DNA of 41,740 nt from Cytophagales bacterium (lineage in GTDB: Bacteria > Bacteroidota > Bacteroidia > Cytophagales > Spirosomataceae): positions 1-41,740 of the forward strand of contig RDXN01000083.1 of NCBI GenBank assembly GCA_004292855.1. The letters are read 5' to 3'. The notes under the pieces are model-generated. The model did no database searches. It saw only the letters and a program-made list of their open reading frames with translations, and had not been told where the DNA came from. Positions 25,336-33,003 of this stretch are shown one piece after another. Numbering within the stretch: the first letter of the stretch is position 1; every line of letters begins with the position of its first letter. The translations under genes and the position numbers were made by a program.

Positions 25336-25924
25336 CCGACTTTTAGCCCTCATCGGGCTACTTACGTTGTGGCCTCTATTGCTCCTGATTGCGCTCGCTT
25401 CGGCTGTAAGCACCCGTTCAAATCCCCTCTTTCGGCAACAGCGCATGGGGCAGCATGGGCGTTTATTCTGTTTGTTTAAACTTCGCACCATGACCAACAA
25501 CCGCGACGCGTGTGGCAACCTCCTGCCTGATGCCGACCGCCTAACTTCGACGGGCAAATGGCTTCGGCAGACCTCACTTGATGAGTTGCCTCAACTGGTT
25601 AACGTCTTGTTGGGGCAGATGAGCCTTGTAGGGCCGCGCCCACTTTTAGCCACCTACGCAGTCACTCTGCTTTATCACGAACGGCATATTGTTCGGCCCG
25701 GCATAACCGGCTGGGCGCAGGTTCACGGACGGAATAGTTTAAGCTGGGAGCAAAAGTTCGCGCTTGATAGCTGGTATGTTCGCCATGTCTCGTTCCGAAC
25801 CGATTGTAGTATCCTCTGGCGTACCCTGTTCGTTCTGATTGATTCGTCACCCTCTGCAACACCACTGTCGCCATGCTTCTCTACGGAGCCGGAGGCCACG
25901 CCCGTGTCCTCATCAGCATTTTAA
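25304..25924 (+). CDS. Undecaprenyl-phosphate sugar phosphotransferase (PglC-like)
   Basis: 206 residues matching the small monotopic phosphoglycosyl transferases. A re-entrant hydrophobic helix at about 10-32 precedes the catalytic domain, with KLRTM near 65, the catalytic Asp-Glu of SLDELPQL near 95, LVGPRPL near 110, and RPGITGWAQVHGRN near 130. It transfers a sugar-1-phosphate from a UDP-sugar to undecaprenyl phosphate and so starts glycan assembly at the inner membrane. It is translationally coupled on both sides (32- and 52-base overlaps). With the acetyltransferase and aminotransferase next to it, the first sugar is probably a UDP-N,N'-diacetylbacillosamine-like diamino sugar. This is inference from the PglC-PglD-PglE order. 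Confidence 0.92.
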   Translation: MYNKLIKPALDRLLALIGLLTLWPLLLLIALASAVSTRSNPLFRQQRMGQHGRLFCLFKLRTMTNNRDACGNLLPDADRLTSTGKWLRQTSLDELPQLVNVLLGQMSLVGPRPLLATYAVTLLYHERHIVRPGITGWAQVHGRNSLSWEQKFALDSWYVRHVSFRTDCSILWRTLFVLIDSSPSATPLSPCFSTEPEATPVSSSAF

Positions 25925-26466
25925 ATGCTATCGGGCAGCCCGCTCAGGCCATTTTCGACGATGACCCTGCCAAGACTCTGGTCAGTGGTGTCCCGGTTGT
26001 TGGCTCGTACCGCGCCCATTTTCGGCCCGATTTGCCCTTTTTGTTAGCCGTTGGCGATAACCGGATTCGGCAACAACTGGCGCAGATCGTCTCGCACCCG
26101 TTCGGTACGGCGGTTCATCCGTCGGCGATAGTGGACCCAAGCGTAATTCTGGGTTTGGGAACGGTAGTTATGCACGGAGCCATTGTACAGGCCAACGCAC
26201 AGGTGGGCGAACACGTGATTGTGAACACACAAGCGTCTGTAGACCACGACTGTGTATTGGAGAGCTTTGTACAAGTTGCGCCGGGAGCAACCCTGTGTGG
26301 CAACGTTCGGGTAGGCAAGGGCACACTCATCGCTGCCGGAGCAGTTGTTGTGCCGGGCATCACGATTGGCCGCTGGTCGGTTATCGGGGCCGGGTCCGTT
26401 GTCACGCGCGACGTCCCCGACGGCGTTGTTGTGTGGGGTAACCCGGCGCGAATAATTCGGAGATAG
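25873..26466 (+). CDS. NeuD/PglD-like sugar N-acyltransferase
   Basis: 197 residues. An N-terminal Rossmann-like sugar-binding domain (MLLYGAGGHARVL) is followed by a left-handed beta-helix of hexapeptide repeats (from about 80). The catalytic His of the PglD family is visible in ASVDHDC near 120. These enzymes acetylate the 4-amino group of UDP-4-amino sugars with acetyl-CoA; some family members use other acyl groups. It overlaps the PglC-like gene by 52 bases, so the start could also lie slightly downstream, but MLLYGAGGHA is the expected N-terminus. It ends 17 bases before the PglE-like aminotransferase. Confidence 0.9.
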   Translation: MLLYGAGGHARVLISILNAIGQPAQAIFDDDPAKTLVSGVPVVGSYRAHFRPDLPFLLAVGDNRIRQQLAQIVSHPFGTAVHPSAIVDPSVILGLGTVVMHGAIVQANAQVGEHVIVNTQASVDHDCVLESFVQVAPGATLCGNVRVGKGTLIAAGAVVVPGITIGRWSVIGAGSVVTRDVPDGVVVWGNPARIIRR

Positions 26467-26483
26467 AAAAAACACCTAGCCCT

Positions 26484-27662
26484 ATGAACTTACATGATTC
26501 TCCTGAAAATCAGTCAATCATTCCTCTGTCTACTCCGCACCTGACAGGTCACGAATATGATGCTTTACAACGTACTCCACCCACACAATGGCCTGCGCTC
26601 GTCACGCAGTTTGAAGAAACCCTGAGTCAAACAGTTGGAGCAGCCGGATGCCTGGCAACACACTCTGGCACAGCGGCACTCGAGTTAGCCCTGCGCACAC
26701 TTGGCGTTGGAACCGATGATCGGGTTGTTTGCCCGACGCTAACGTTCTCCGCAACCGCCAACGCCATTACCAATTGCGGAGCAACGCCAATTTTTGTAGG
26801 CAGCGAACCCACCACCTGGGCCCTTGACCCCGATGCCCTCGAAACATTGCTTAAAACCCATGCCAAACGACCCAAAGCAATTATTGTGGTTGATTTATAT
26901 GGTATGCCTGCCCGTTGGCATGATCTGCAAGCCCTTGCCGAGCGATTTGGTGTCCCGCTCGTAGCCGATGCCGCCGAATCGCTGGGGTCGAGCCTGAACG
27001 GGCGGGCGTGTGGGACGCTGGGGCTGCTCAACGCCGTGTCGTTCAATCAGAACAAGATCATTACGGCTTCTGGGGGCGGGGCGATGCTCACAAATGATGC
27101 CCAATTGCTAGCCAAAGCACGAGTTATTGCTAATCAGGGTCGGCAAACCGAGGCCCCTTACGAGCAACTAACCGACGGCGGCAACTATCGACTGAACCCC
27201 GTTACGGCAAGCGTTGCAACCCAACAACTACAGGTGTTACCGCAATGGGTAGCACAGCGACGGGCAATTTTCGCCGACTATCAGAAAACTCTAAGCCACT
27301 TGGCAGGTATCAAGTTTCAGCCAGAATATCCGGGGGCATATGCAAACCGTTGGTTAACCACGTTGACGATTGATCCCAAACAAGCCTACTCTAGACGCGA
27401 CCAAACGGCACAGGCATTAAAAAAGGCCGGGATCGAAACCCGGCCTGTGTTCTGGTCTCTCCACCGTCAACAGGCGTATCGAGACTGTATGTACATTGGT
27501 GATTCACTAGCTGATCAACTAGCTCAAACAGGGCTTTGTTTGCCTTCCGGCTCCAATCTGACTAGCGAACAACGCCATCAGGTCGTTACAGCCCTTTGGC
27601 GGCTACACTCTTGCCCAAACCGATCAGAGCTTCAGGAGTTTGATACCCTATTACTTTCCTGA
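26484..27662 (+). CDS. DegT/DnrJ/EryC1-type sugar aminotransferase (PglE-like)
   Basis: 392 residues, type I PLP fold. Substrate and PLP segments: ATHSGTAALELALRTLG near 55, VDLYGMPARWHDL near 140, ADAAESLGSS near 160, and the PLP Lys in SFNQNKIITASGGG near 195. It makes 4-amino sugars from 4-keto nucleotide sugars using glutamate. It is the last gene of the operon and would feed the PglD- and PglC-like enzymes. The 4,6-dehydratase (PglF type) expected to make its substrate is not in the window. The last 25 or so codons overlap the thioredoxin-like gene on the other strand by 77 bases; the extension may come from loss of an earlier stop. Confidence 0.9.
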   Translation: MNLHDSPENQSIIPLSTPHLTGHEYDALQRTPPTQWPALVTQFEETLSQTVGAAGCLATHSGTAALELALRTLGVGTDDRVVCPTLTFSATANAITNCGATPIFVGSEPTTWALDPDALETLLKTHAKRPKAIIVVDLYGMPARWHDLQALAERFGVPLVADAAESLGSSLNGRACGTLGLLNAVSFNQNKIITASGGGAMLTNDAQLLAKARVIANQGRQTEAPYEQLTDGGNYRLNPVTASVATQQLQVLPQWVAQRRAIFADYQKTLSHLAGIKFQPEYPGAYANRWLTTLTIDPKQAYSRRDQTAQALKKAGIETRPVFWSLHRQQAYRDCMYIGDSLADQLAQTGLCLPSGSNLTSEQRHQVVTALWRLHSCPNRSELQEFDTLLLS

Positions 27663-28029
27663 CTACCTTGCCGTTGCCATCAATGAAAAGCAACGTTGGA
27701 TAGGCTTCGAGCGGGTAGCGTTGTGAGAGCATTGGCCCTTCGCCCCGCTCCATGTCCATCTTCACGTTGATGAACCGTTTGTTGAAGTAGTCGCCTACTT
27801 CTTTCTGCGTAAATACATTCTTCTGCAACATTTTGCAGGGACCACACCAACTAGCGTAGGCATCCAAAAAGATCAGCCGGTTTTCGGCTTTCGCTTTCTT
27901 CAGTACGTCGGCCCACGATGAGGTATTAAACTGAATGCCTTCTTCGGCTTTGGGTTTTTTATCCCCGGCCCAGGTAATGCTCGCTACCAGCAACAGCATC
28001 AGGAATGGTAGCCAAACTGTTTTTTTCAT
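27586..28029 (-). CDS. Secreted thioredoxin-fold protein
   Basis: 147 residues. A signal peptide (MKKTVWLPFLMLLLVASITWAG) precedes a thioredoxin-like domain with the redox motif WCGPCK near residue 60 and a cis-Pro context near AYPTLLFIDGNG. FTQKEVGDYFNKRFINVKMD matches the thioredoxin_7/DUF255-like group of Bacteroidota envelope thioredoxins. It probably reduces or isomerises disulfides, or supports cytochrome maturation, in the periplasm. Its 3' end overlaps the tail of the aminotransferase gene. It has its own candidate promoter at 28099-28129. Confidence 0.9.
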   Translation of the reverse strand: MKKTVWLPFLMLLLVASITWAGDKKPKAEEGIQFNTSSWADVLKKAKAENRLIFLDAYASWCGPCKMLQKNVFTQKEVGDYFNKRFINVKMDMERGEGPMLSQRYPLEAYPTLLFIDGNGKVVRKVIGYQTPEALIGLGKSVAAKGL

Positions 28030-28098
28030 CTCTAATCGAGTGGTTTAGTGGTATAACGATGTTATAAGCCTCTTTCGTTTCCCGGCTTTTTGGGACGA

Positions 28099-28129
28099 CG
28101 AAATTAATGCTCTTTCTCGATTATGCAAA
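28099..28129 (-). promoter_or_regulatory. Candidate Bacteroidota promoter of the thioredoxin-like gene
   Basis: On the minus strand a TTTG (-33 type) is followed after 19 bases by TAATTTCG, one base away from TAnnTTTG. The spacing fits the Bacteroidota sigma factor consensus. It lies about 70 bases upstream of the start at 28029. Confidence 0.4.
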
Positions 28130-28188
28130 CACCGCGCCAAAGGCAATCTCTCTACTGAGCCGTATGGTACATTCGCTTTGAAAAAATG

Positions 28189-28219
28189 TTTTCAAACAAT
28201 TTGTTTGTTTGTTTGAAAA
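28189..28219. promoter_or_regulatory. Palindromic operator candidate upstream of the TetR gene
   Basis: The arms TTTTCAAACAA (28189-28199) and TTGTTTGAAAA (28209-28219) are perfect inverted repeats. Nested inside is the 15-base perfect palindrome CAAACAATTTGTTTG (28193-28207). It sits immediately upstream of the TAGATTTG promoter box and overlaps the expected -33 region. TetR-family repressors typically bind such sites and autoregulate. Confidence 0.65.
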
Positions 28220-28220
28220 T

Positions 28221-28228
28221 TAGATTTG
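28221..28228 (+). promoter_or_regulatory. Bacteroidota -7 promoter element of the TetR gene
   Basis: TAGATTTG matches TAnnTTTG exactly and lies 14 bases before the ATG at 28243. A TTTG at 28200-28203 is 17 bases upstream, slightly closer than the usual 19-21. Confidence 0.5.
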
Positions 28229-28242
28229 ACCTTTGTGACCTT

Positions 28243-28848
28243 ATGGAAAGCACAGCAACCGATTCAAAGTCAGATAGTAAACGGAAGTTAATTCGTAAAG
28301 CGGCTGCCGAGTGCTTTGCCCGATACGGTTATGGTAAAACCACGCTTGACGATATAGGTAAGTCGGTTCGGCTCAACAAGGCCTCTCTTTACTACTACTA
28401 CAAGAGCAAGGACACACTCTTCATGGACGTGGTGCTGGAAGAAACAACGGCGTTTATGGGTGGACTTCAGGAGCGAGTTGCAGCCGCCAACACCCCAACC
28501 GATCAGGTCGTAACCTACCTCACCGAACGACTCCGTTACTATAAGCATGTGTTGAACTTACATAGCCTGACGATTGATGACCTGCAAACGCTCGAACCTC
28601 GTTTTGAAGAGCTTTATGCGGGTGTTCGCCAACAGGAGGTGCAGTTTTTGCAAACGCTGGTTGGGCAATTGAGTCAACAACCTCGCGACCTGGTTGCCCT
28701 CGCCGAACTCCTGCTCGACGTAGCCGACGGTCTTAAACACCAATTCGTACGCACCTCCGGGCGACAGTTCACAAACGAACTTGATTACTCAACCGTAGAA
28801 ACGAAAACAGAGCAAGCTATTCGATTAATTATCAATGGCTTGCATTAA
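28243..28848 (+). CDS. TetR/AcrR-family transcriptional regulator
   Basis: 201 residues from the ATG at 28243. An upstream in-frame ATG at 28186 would place the start upstream of the promoter box and inside the operator, so it is rejected. The N-terminal helix-turn-helix is clear: AAAECFARYGYGKTTLDDIGK, then LNKASLYYYYKSKDTLF, at about residues 15-60. The C-terminal helical domain (75-201) binds an unknown ligand. It is followed 27 bases later by a short-chain dehydrogenase that it probably controls together with itself through the palindrome at 28189-28219. Confidence 0.92.
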   Translation: MESTATDSKSDSKRKLIRKAAAECFARYGYGKTTLDDIGKSVRLNKASLYYYYKSKDTLFMDVVLEETTAFMGGLQERVAAANTPTDQVVTYLTERLRYYKHVLNLHSLTIDDLQTLEPRFEELYAGVRQQEVQFLQTLVGQLSQQPRDLVALAELLLDVADGLKHQFVRTSGRQFTNELDYSTVETKTEQAIRLIINGLH

Positions 28849-28875
28849 CAACTTAATAAATCACTCGTTCACTAA

Positions 28876-29712
28876 ATGAAAACCGTACTGATCACCGGAA
28901 CCTCATCGGGTATTGGCAAAGCCACCGCCCGCTACTTTTCCGAACAAGGCTGGAATGTTGCCGCCACCATGCGCAACCCAGCTAAAGAAACTGATCTAAA
29001 CCAGTTGCCCAACGTGAAACTGTTTGCGCTCGATGTAATGGACTCTGCCAGTATTGCGCGGGCTATTGTCGAGACTCAGGCGGCTTTTGGAGGCATCGAC
29101 GTCGTTGTTAACAACGCGGGCTACGGGGCCGTGGGTCCGTTTGAAGCCGCCACCGATGAGCAGATTCGCCGACAGTTCGATACGAACGTGTTTGGCGTCA
29201 TGAACGTAACGCGCGAAATCCTGCCCTACTTCCGCGAGCGTCGCAATGGAACAATCATCAACGTGACGTCAATGGGGGGCCTGATTACCTTTCCAATTTA
29301 CAGCATCTACCACGGTACGAAATGGGCGGTCGAAGGCTTTGCCGAAGCTCTCTCGTTTGAGTTGCGTCCGTTTAATATTCGGGTTAAAAATGTAGAGCCG
29401 GGGGCTATCAAAACTGATTTCTATGACCGCTCGCAGGATATTCTGACCAAACCCGGCCTGACCGCTTACGACGAATATGTGAGGGTAACAATGGAAAACT
29501 CACAGAAGCAGGGAGCCGATGCGCCGGGGCCAATTGTGGTTGCCAAAACGATTTTTAAAGCCGCCACCGACAGCTCATTTCGGCTACGCTACGTAACGGG
29601 TAACGCCCTGACGCCGACCTTGCTGTTTTTGCGTCGGCTACTGCCCCTGAGCTGGTTTCATGGTATTGTGAAGAGCGTGGTTGAGAAGGGCTTTAAACCG
29701 CAGGTTGCGTAA
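28876..29712 (+). CDS. Short-chain dehydrogenase/reductase
   Basis: 278 residues, classical SDR. The nucleotide-binding motif GTSSGIGKATA is at residues 8-18, NNAGYG near 78, and the catalytic Tyr-Lys pair in YHGTKWA near 150 (YxxxK) with the Ser of NVTSMGG. It oxidises or reduces an unknown substrate with NAD(P)(H). The sequence resembles the broad 'SDR next to TetR' oxidoreductases; the substrate cannot be inferred. It is likely transcribed with the TetR gene, and induced when the regulator's ligand is present. Confidence 0.9.
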   Translation: MKTVLITGTSSGIGKATARYFSEQGWNVAATMRNPAKETDLNQLPNVKLFALDVMDSASIARAIVETQAAFGGIDVVVNNAGYGAVGPFEAATDEQIRRQFDTNVFGVMNVTREILPYFRERRNGTIINVTSMGGLITFPIYSIYHGTKWAVEGFAEALSFELRPFNIRVKNVEPGAIKTDFYDRSQDILTKPGLTAYDEYVRVTMENSQKQGADAPGPIVVAKTIFKAATDSSFRLRYVTGNALTPTLLFLRRLLPLSWFHGIVKSVVEKGFKPQVA

Positions 29713-29765
29713 TGCTGAAGAGTCGCTAAAATAGGTATCTTGCCGGGGCAAACACCCACTGCTCC

Positions 29766-30929
29766 ATGCAAACTGTACTATCGGCCCCGTCGGGTCGCCT
29801 GCTCTCGCTCGACGCATTTCGGGGCCTCACGGTCGCGTCGATGATCCTGGTCAATAACGCCGGTGACTGGGACCACATTTATCCACCCTTCGAGCACGCC
29901 GATTGGCACGGCTGGACACCTACCGACCTGATATTTCCGTTCTTTCTGTTCATCGTGGGTGTTTCGATCACGTATGCGTTGGGGGGCGAAAAGGAGCGGT
30001 CTGCCCTTGCGGAAGGTAAAAAGGCAGGCGTTAGTGGCAAAATCGTCCGGCGAGGATTGACCTTATTTGCATTGGGGCTGTTTCTGAACTTTTTCCCCAA
30101 GTTCGACCCTACGCTGGTGCGGATTCCGGGCGTGTTGCAGCGGATCGGCTTGGTTTATATCGTTTGCTCGTTTATCTACCTCCGATACACCGAACAACAG
30201 CAACGGTGGTGGATCGTGGGCCTGCTGATTGGCTATTGGCTATTGATAACGGTTGTGCCGGTTCCGGGCATCGGTTACGCCAACCTAGACCCCACCACCA
30301 ACCTCTCGGCTTGGCTCGATAATCTGGTGCTGACACCCGCGCATGTCTACAAAGCCACCAAAGTCTGGGACCCTGAAGGAATTTTAAGTACCATTCCCGC
30401 CATTGCCACAGGCTTATTGGGCGTTCTGACCGGCACCTGGTTGCGTAGTGCAAAACCAACGCCTGAAAAAATTGCCTGGTTGTTTGCTGCCGGAGTTCTG
30501 GTAGCTCTGAGCGGCTACGTGGCCGACGCGTTTTTCCCCATCAACAAGAAAATCTGGACAAGCTCGTACGTACTACTCGCGGGGGGGCTGGCTATGATCG
30601 GATTAGCTACCTGCTACTGGCTAATTGATGTGATAGGCATAGACAGACCAGCGTATCGGCGATGGTCGCTGCCGTTTGTGGCATACGGTGTCAATGCCAT
30701 CACCGTGTTCTTCCTGTCGGGACTGATTCCGCGCATCATGAACCTGATCAAGGTACAAATGCCCGCCGGAACGGAGGTAGGGCTACAGGCCTATCTGTAT
30801 CAATCGTTTATTGCCCCTCTGTTTGCAAACCCGTACAATGCCTCGCTGGCAGGCGCACTCACCTGTGTGCTGATCTGGGCGGTGATTCTCTGGATCATGT
30901 ACCGCAAGAATATCATTATTAAAGTGTGA
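29766..30929 (+). CDS. NagX/HGSNAT-like membrane acyltransferase (DUF5009 type)
   Basis: 387 residues with about ten transmembrane helices. The start RLLSLDAFRGLTVASMILVNN and the segment HADWHGWTPTDLIFPFFLF (about 42-60) are hallmarks of the family that includes human heparan-alpha-glucosaminide N-acetyltransferase; the latter holds the conserved His. Bacterial homologues such as NagX are associated with amino-sugar use and recycling; the activity is inferred from family. A near-consensus TATCTTG lies about 25 bases upstream. It is followed by the crossed inverted repeat region. Confidence 0.85.
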   Translation: MQTVLSAPSGRLLSLDAFRGLTVASMILVNNAGDWDHIYPPFEHADWHGWTPTDLIFPFFLFIVGVSITYALGGEKERSALAEGKKAGVSGKIVRRGLTLFALGLFLNFFPKFDPTLVRIPGVLQRIGLVYIVCSFIYLRYTEQQQRWWIVGLLIGYWLLITVVPVPGIGYANLDPTTNLSAWLDNLVLTPAHVYKATKVWDPEGILSTIPAIATGLLGVLTGTWLRSAKPTPEKIAWLFAAGVLVALSGYVADAFFPINKKIWTSSYVLLAGGLAMIGLATCYWLIDVIGIDRPAYRRWSLPFVAYGVNAITVFFLSGLIPRIMNLIKVQMPAGTEVGLQAYLYQSFIAPLFANPYNASLAGALTCVLIWAVILWIMYRKNIIIKV

Positions 30930-30934
30930 AGCTA

Positions 30935-31052
30935 GTTTCATTGGCCTTTGGCCGTTTCAGGTTTCAATGGCTACGCCGTTTCAAGTTTCAGTACAACCCT
31001 AGAAACGGCCAAAGGCCAATGAAACCTGAAACGGCGTAGCCATTGAAACCTG
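30935..31052. repeat. Two crossed inverted repeats in an intergenic region
   Basis: Arm A1 (30935-30958) is perfectly complementary to A2 (31002-31025), 24 bp. Arm B1 (30958-30989) is complementary to B2 (31021-31052), 32 bp with one mismatch. The order A1-B1-A2-B2 is interlaced, not nested. Each arm is itself a small palindrome (GGCC-TTT-GGCC; GGC-TAC-GCC) framed by GTTTCA words. This resembles mosaic REP/BIME-type elements. It fills most of the 138-base gap between the flanking genes. Confidence 0.85.
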
Positions 31053-31067
31053 AAACCCTAAACCACC

Positions 31068-32384
31068 GTGACTGAAGCATTTCTATACTTTCTCTGGCAG
31101 TTCCGGTATTTCGATCATGCCGGTTTGATGACGACCGACGGGGAGCCGGTCGATATTCTGCATCCCGGCTTTCGGAACCCCAATGCAGGACCGGATTTCC
31201 TGAATGCGCGGTTGCTCATCAACGACGTGGAGTGGGTTGGCACGGTCGAGGCCCATGTGAAAGCATCGGATTGGCTCGCGCACAAGCACCAACATGACCG
31301 CGCTTACGACAACGTAATCCTGCACATCGTCTGGACCGACGACCGGCCTACTCAACCAGAGCTTCCCGGTATGGCCCGCCCCCGCCCAACCCGCACCGAC
31401 GGTTCACCCTTGCCCACGCTTGAGTTACACGGCCGCACTGGAGCCGATTTATTAGGCCGTTACCAGGCACTCACCGAGTCCCCCGATACGATTCCGTGTG
31501 CGGGGCAGTTTCGGGCCGTGAAGCCCCTGCGCATTACGGCTATGCTCGACAAGGTCATGCTACAACGCCTTGAACGGAAAGCTGCCGACGTAAAGGCACT
31601 CTACGAAGCCACGCAGGATTGGGAAGAAACAGCTTACCGATTACTGGCGATCAATTTCGGTTTCAAAATCAATGCTGAACCGATGGCCCAACTAAGCCGC
31701 GCCGTGCCGCACAAAGCCTTGATGAAACATAGAAATTCTATTCGTCAAATCGAGGCTATTCTGTTCGGGACGAGTGGCCTGCTCGATGGATTTGAGGAAC
31801 CCGATGAATACGCAACCGACCTCCGACAAGAATACCGATTTCTGGCGGCCAAATATGACCTGGCCGAGAAGCAGTTGCCCGCCCACGTCTGGAAATGGGG
31901 TCGGTTGCGGCCTGCCAACTTCCCCACGCTTCGGCTGGCGCAGTTTGCCCGGCTCATAGCCAATCACGGGAGTTTATTCTCGTTATTTGTTGGCATCGAC
32001 GATGCTCCGGCTCTACTCAAAAAGCTACAGATCACCCCCACTGACTACTGGAAATCGCATTACCGGTTCGGCAAAACCACCGAGAAAGCCGCCCCAACCC
32101 TAGGCGAGGCTTCGGCACAAAATATTCTAATCAATACGGTGGCCCCCCTTCTGGCCGCTTACGCCCATCACCGTGACAGGCAGGAGTACATCGACCGGGC
32201 CATCGCGTTGCTCGAACAACTTCCTCCCGAACGAAACACCATCACAAAAGGGTGGAGCGCGTTAGGCTTGGACGTTCGCTCGGCTTTCGACTCCCAGGCC
32301 TCCATCGAATTATTCAACGCGTTTTGCACACCAAAGAAATGCCTGAGTTGCCAGATTGGGGCCGATTTGGTAGGCCATAAATGA
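31068..32384 (+). CDS. DUF2851 family protein
   Basis: 438 residues starting with GTG at 31068. MTEAFLYFLWQFRYFD, followed by DILHPGFRNPNAGPDFLNARL and GTVEAHVKASDWLAHKH, is the characteristic N-terminal half of DUF2851 proteins, which are nearly confined to Bacteroidota and related phyla. No signal peptide or membrane segment is present. Conserved His, Asp and Glu residues in the N-terminal half hint at a metal-dependent or nuclease-like fold, but the function is unknown to me. A possible CxxC lies at the C-terminus (KKCLSCQIG). Its stop codon abuts the terminator hairpin of the opposing gene. Confidence 0.92.
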   Translation: MTEAFLYFLWQFRYFDHAGLMTTDGEPVDILHPGFRNPNAGPDFLNARLLINDVEWVGTVEAHVKASDWLAHKHQHDRAYDNVILHIVWTDDRPTQPELPGMARPRPTRTDGSPLPTLELHGRTGADLLGRYQALTESPDTIPCAGQFRAVKPLRITAMLDKVMLQRLERKAADVKALYEATQDWEETAYRLLAINFGFKINAEPMAQLSRAVPHKALMKHRNSIRQIEAILFGTSGLLDGFEEPDEYATDLRQEYRFLAAKYDLAEKQLPAHVWKWGRLRPANFPTLRLAQFARLIANHGSLFSLFVGIDDAPALLKKLQITPTDYWKSHYRFGKTTEKAAPTLGEASAQNILINTVAPLLAAYAHHRDRQEYIDRAIALLEQLPPERNTITKGWSALGLDVRSAFDSQASIELFNAFCTPKKCLSCQIGADLVGHK

Positions 32385-32418
32385 AAAAGTCCCATGGGTG
32401 TTAGCACCCGTGGGACTC
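32384..32418 (-). terminator. Terminator of the small secreted protein gene
   Basis: A 13-bp stem (32389-32401 with 32406-32418, one G-U pair) closes a TTAG loop. The A-run at 32384-32388 becomes a T-run on the minus strand. It ends the gene at 32442-32798; the plus-strand DUF2851 gene may use the same hairpin, although there is no T-run in that direction. Confidence 0.8.
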
Positions 32419-32441
32419 TGACAAACACAAATCTCTATTTA

Positions 32442-32798
32442 TCAAAGCTGAAAGCGAAGCCGTGCCGTATAAACTTGATTAGGTTCGGCACCAGCAATGT
32501 TTACTTTTAAACCGGTTAACTGACGGGTCAACTCTTTATTGAGATCTCCGTTGGCTGTTTGCACCTGCACATTGCTCACCCGATTATTGTTGACCGCATA
32601 CTGAACGACAACTACGCTGTTGTGAGCGGCTCCCAATAACGCGTCGGGATACGTAATGTTTGCACTTAACTGTTGCTCTACCGAAGTCGTTCGAGCGGGT
32701 GCTGCTTTTGCCTTACTCTTGTTTGAAAGCCGAGGATTGGCAAAAGCCCCAACCGACAAAAGAGCAACCAAACCGAATAATGCGATGGTAACTTTCAT
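32442..32798 (-). CDS. Small secreted protein with TonB-C-like domain
   Basis: 118 residues from the ATG at 32798, at MKVTIALFGLVALL; a longer frame to 32864 adds residues in front of the signal peptide and is not preferred. The signal peptide ends near AFANP. The mature domain (about 45-118) has the alternating pattern ITYPDALLGAAHNSVVVVQYAVNNNRVSN and ends RLRFQL. This is like the beta-alpha-beta C-terminal domain of TonB-type proteins, found as stand-alone periplasmic proteins in Cytophagales. Role unknown. It is divergent from the DoxX gene, with a shared AT-rich regulatory gap. Confidence 0.75.
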   Translation of the reverse strand: MKVTIALFGLVALLSVGAFANPRLSNKSKAKAAPARTTSVEQQLSANITYPDALLGAAHNSVVVVQYAVNNNRVSNVQVQTANGDLNKELTRQLTGLKVNIAGAEPNQVYTARLRFQL

Positions 32799-32883
32799 GT
32801 TGTTTAAAGCTTTTAAAGGTGAAAAAATCCAAACCCAGCCGGTTCGTCCATATATTGAGAGCACAATGCTCTGATGTGTTAAC

Positions 32884-32968
32884 CGAATGTTATCACAATA
32901 TTAAGCAAATGTTACGTCAATGTGAAGCGAATGTTATCAATTTAATAGGATTCTCACGAATGTTAACA
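32884..32968. promoter_or_regulatory. Array of CGAATGTTA-type boxes in a divergent intergenic region
   Basis: Four related boxes: CGAATGTTATCA (32884-32895), CAAATGTTACG (32906-32916), CGAATGTTATCA (32928-32939) and CGAATGTTAACA (32957-32968). The first three are spaced 22 bases apart (about two helical turns) and the last by 29. They lie between the small secreted protein gene and the DoxX gene, so they look like a regulator-binding array. The protein is unknown. Confidence 0.5.
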
Positions 32969-33003
32969 GAATTAAACCTAAAACATCCTTTAAGTAATCA
33001 AAA

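Noticed and set aside
30935-31052. Possible CRISPR array, because of repeated GTTTCA words
   Set aside because: There are no constant-length spacers; the words belong to inverted, palindromic units, and no cas genes are present.
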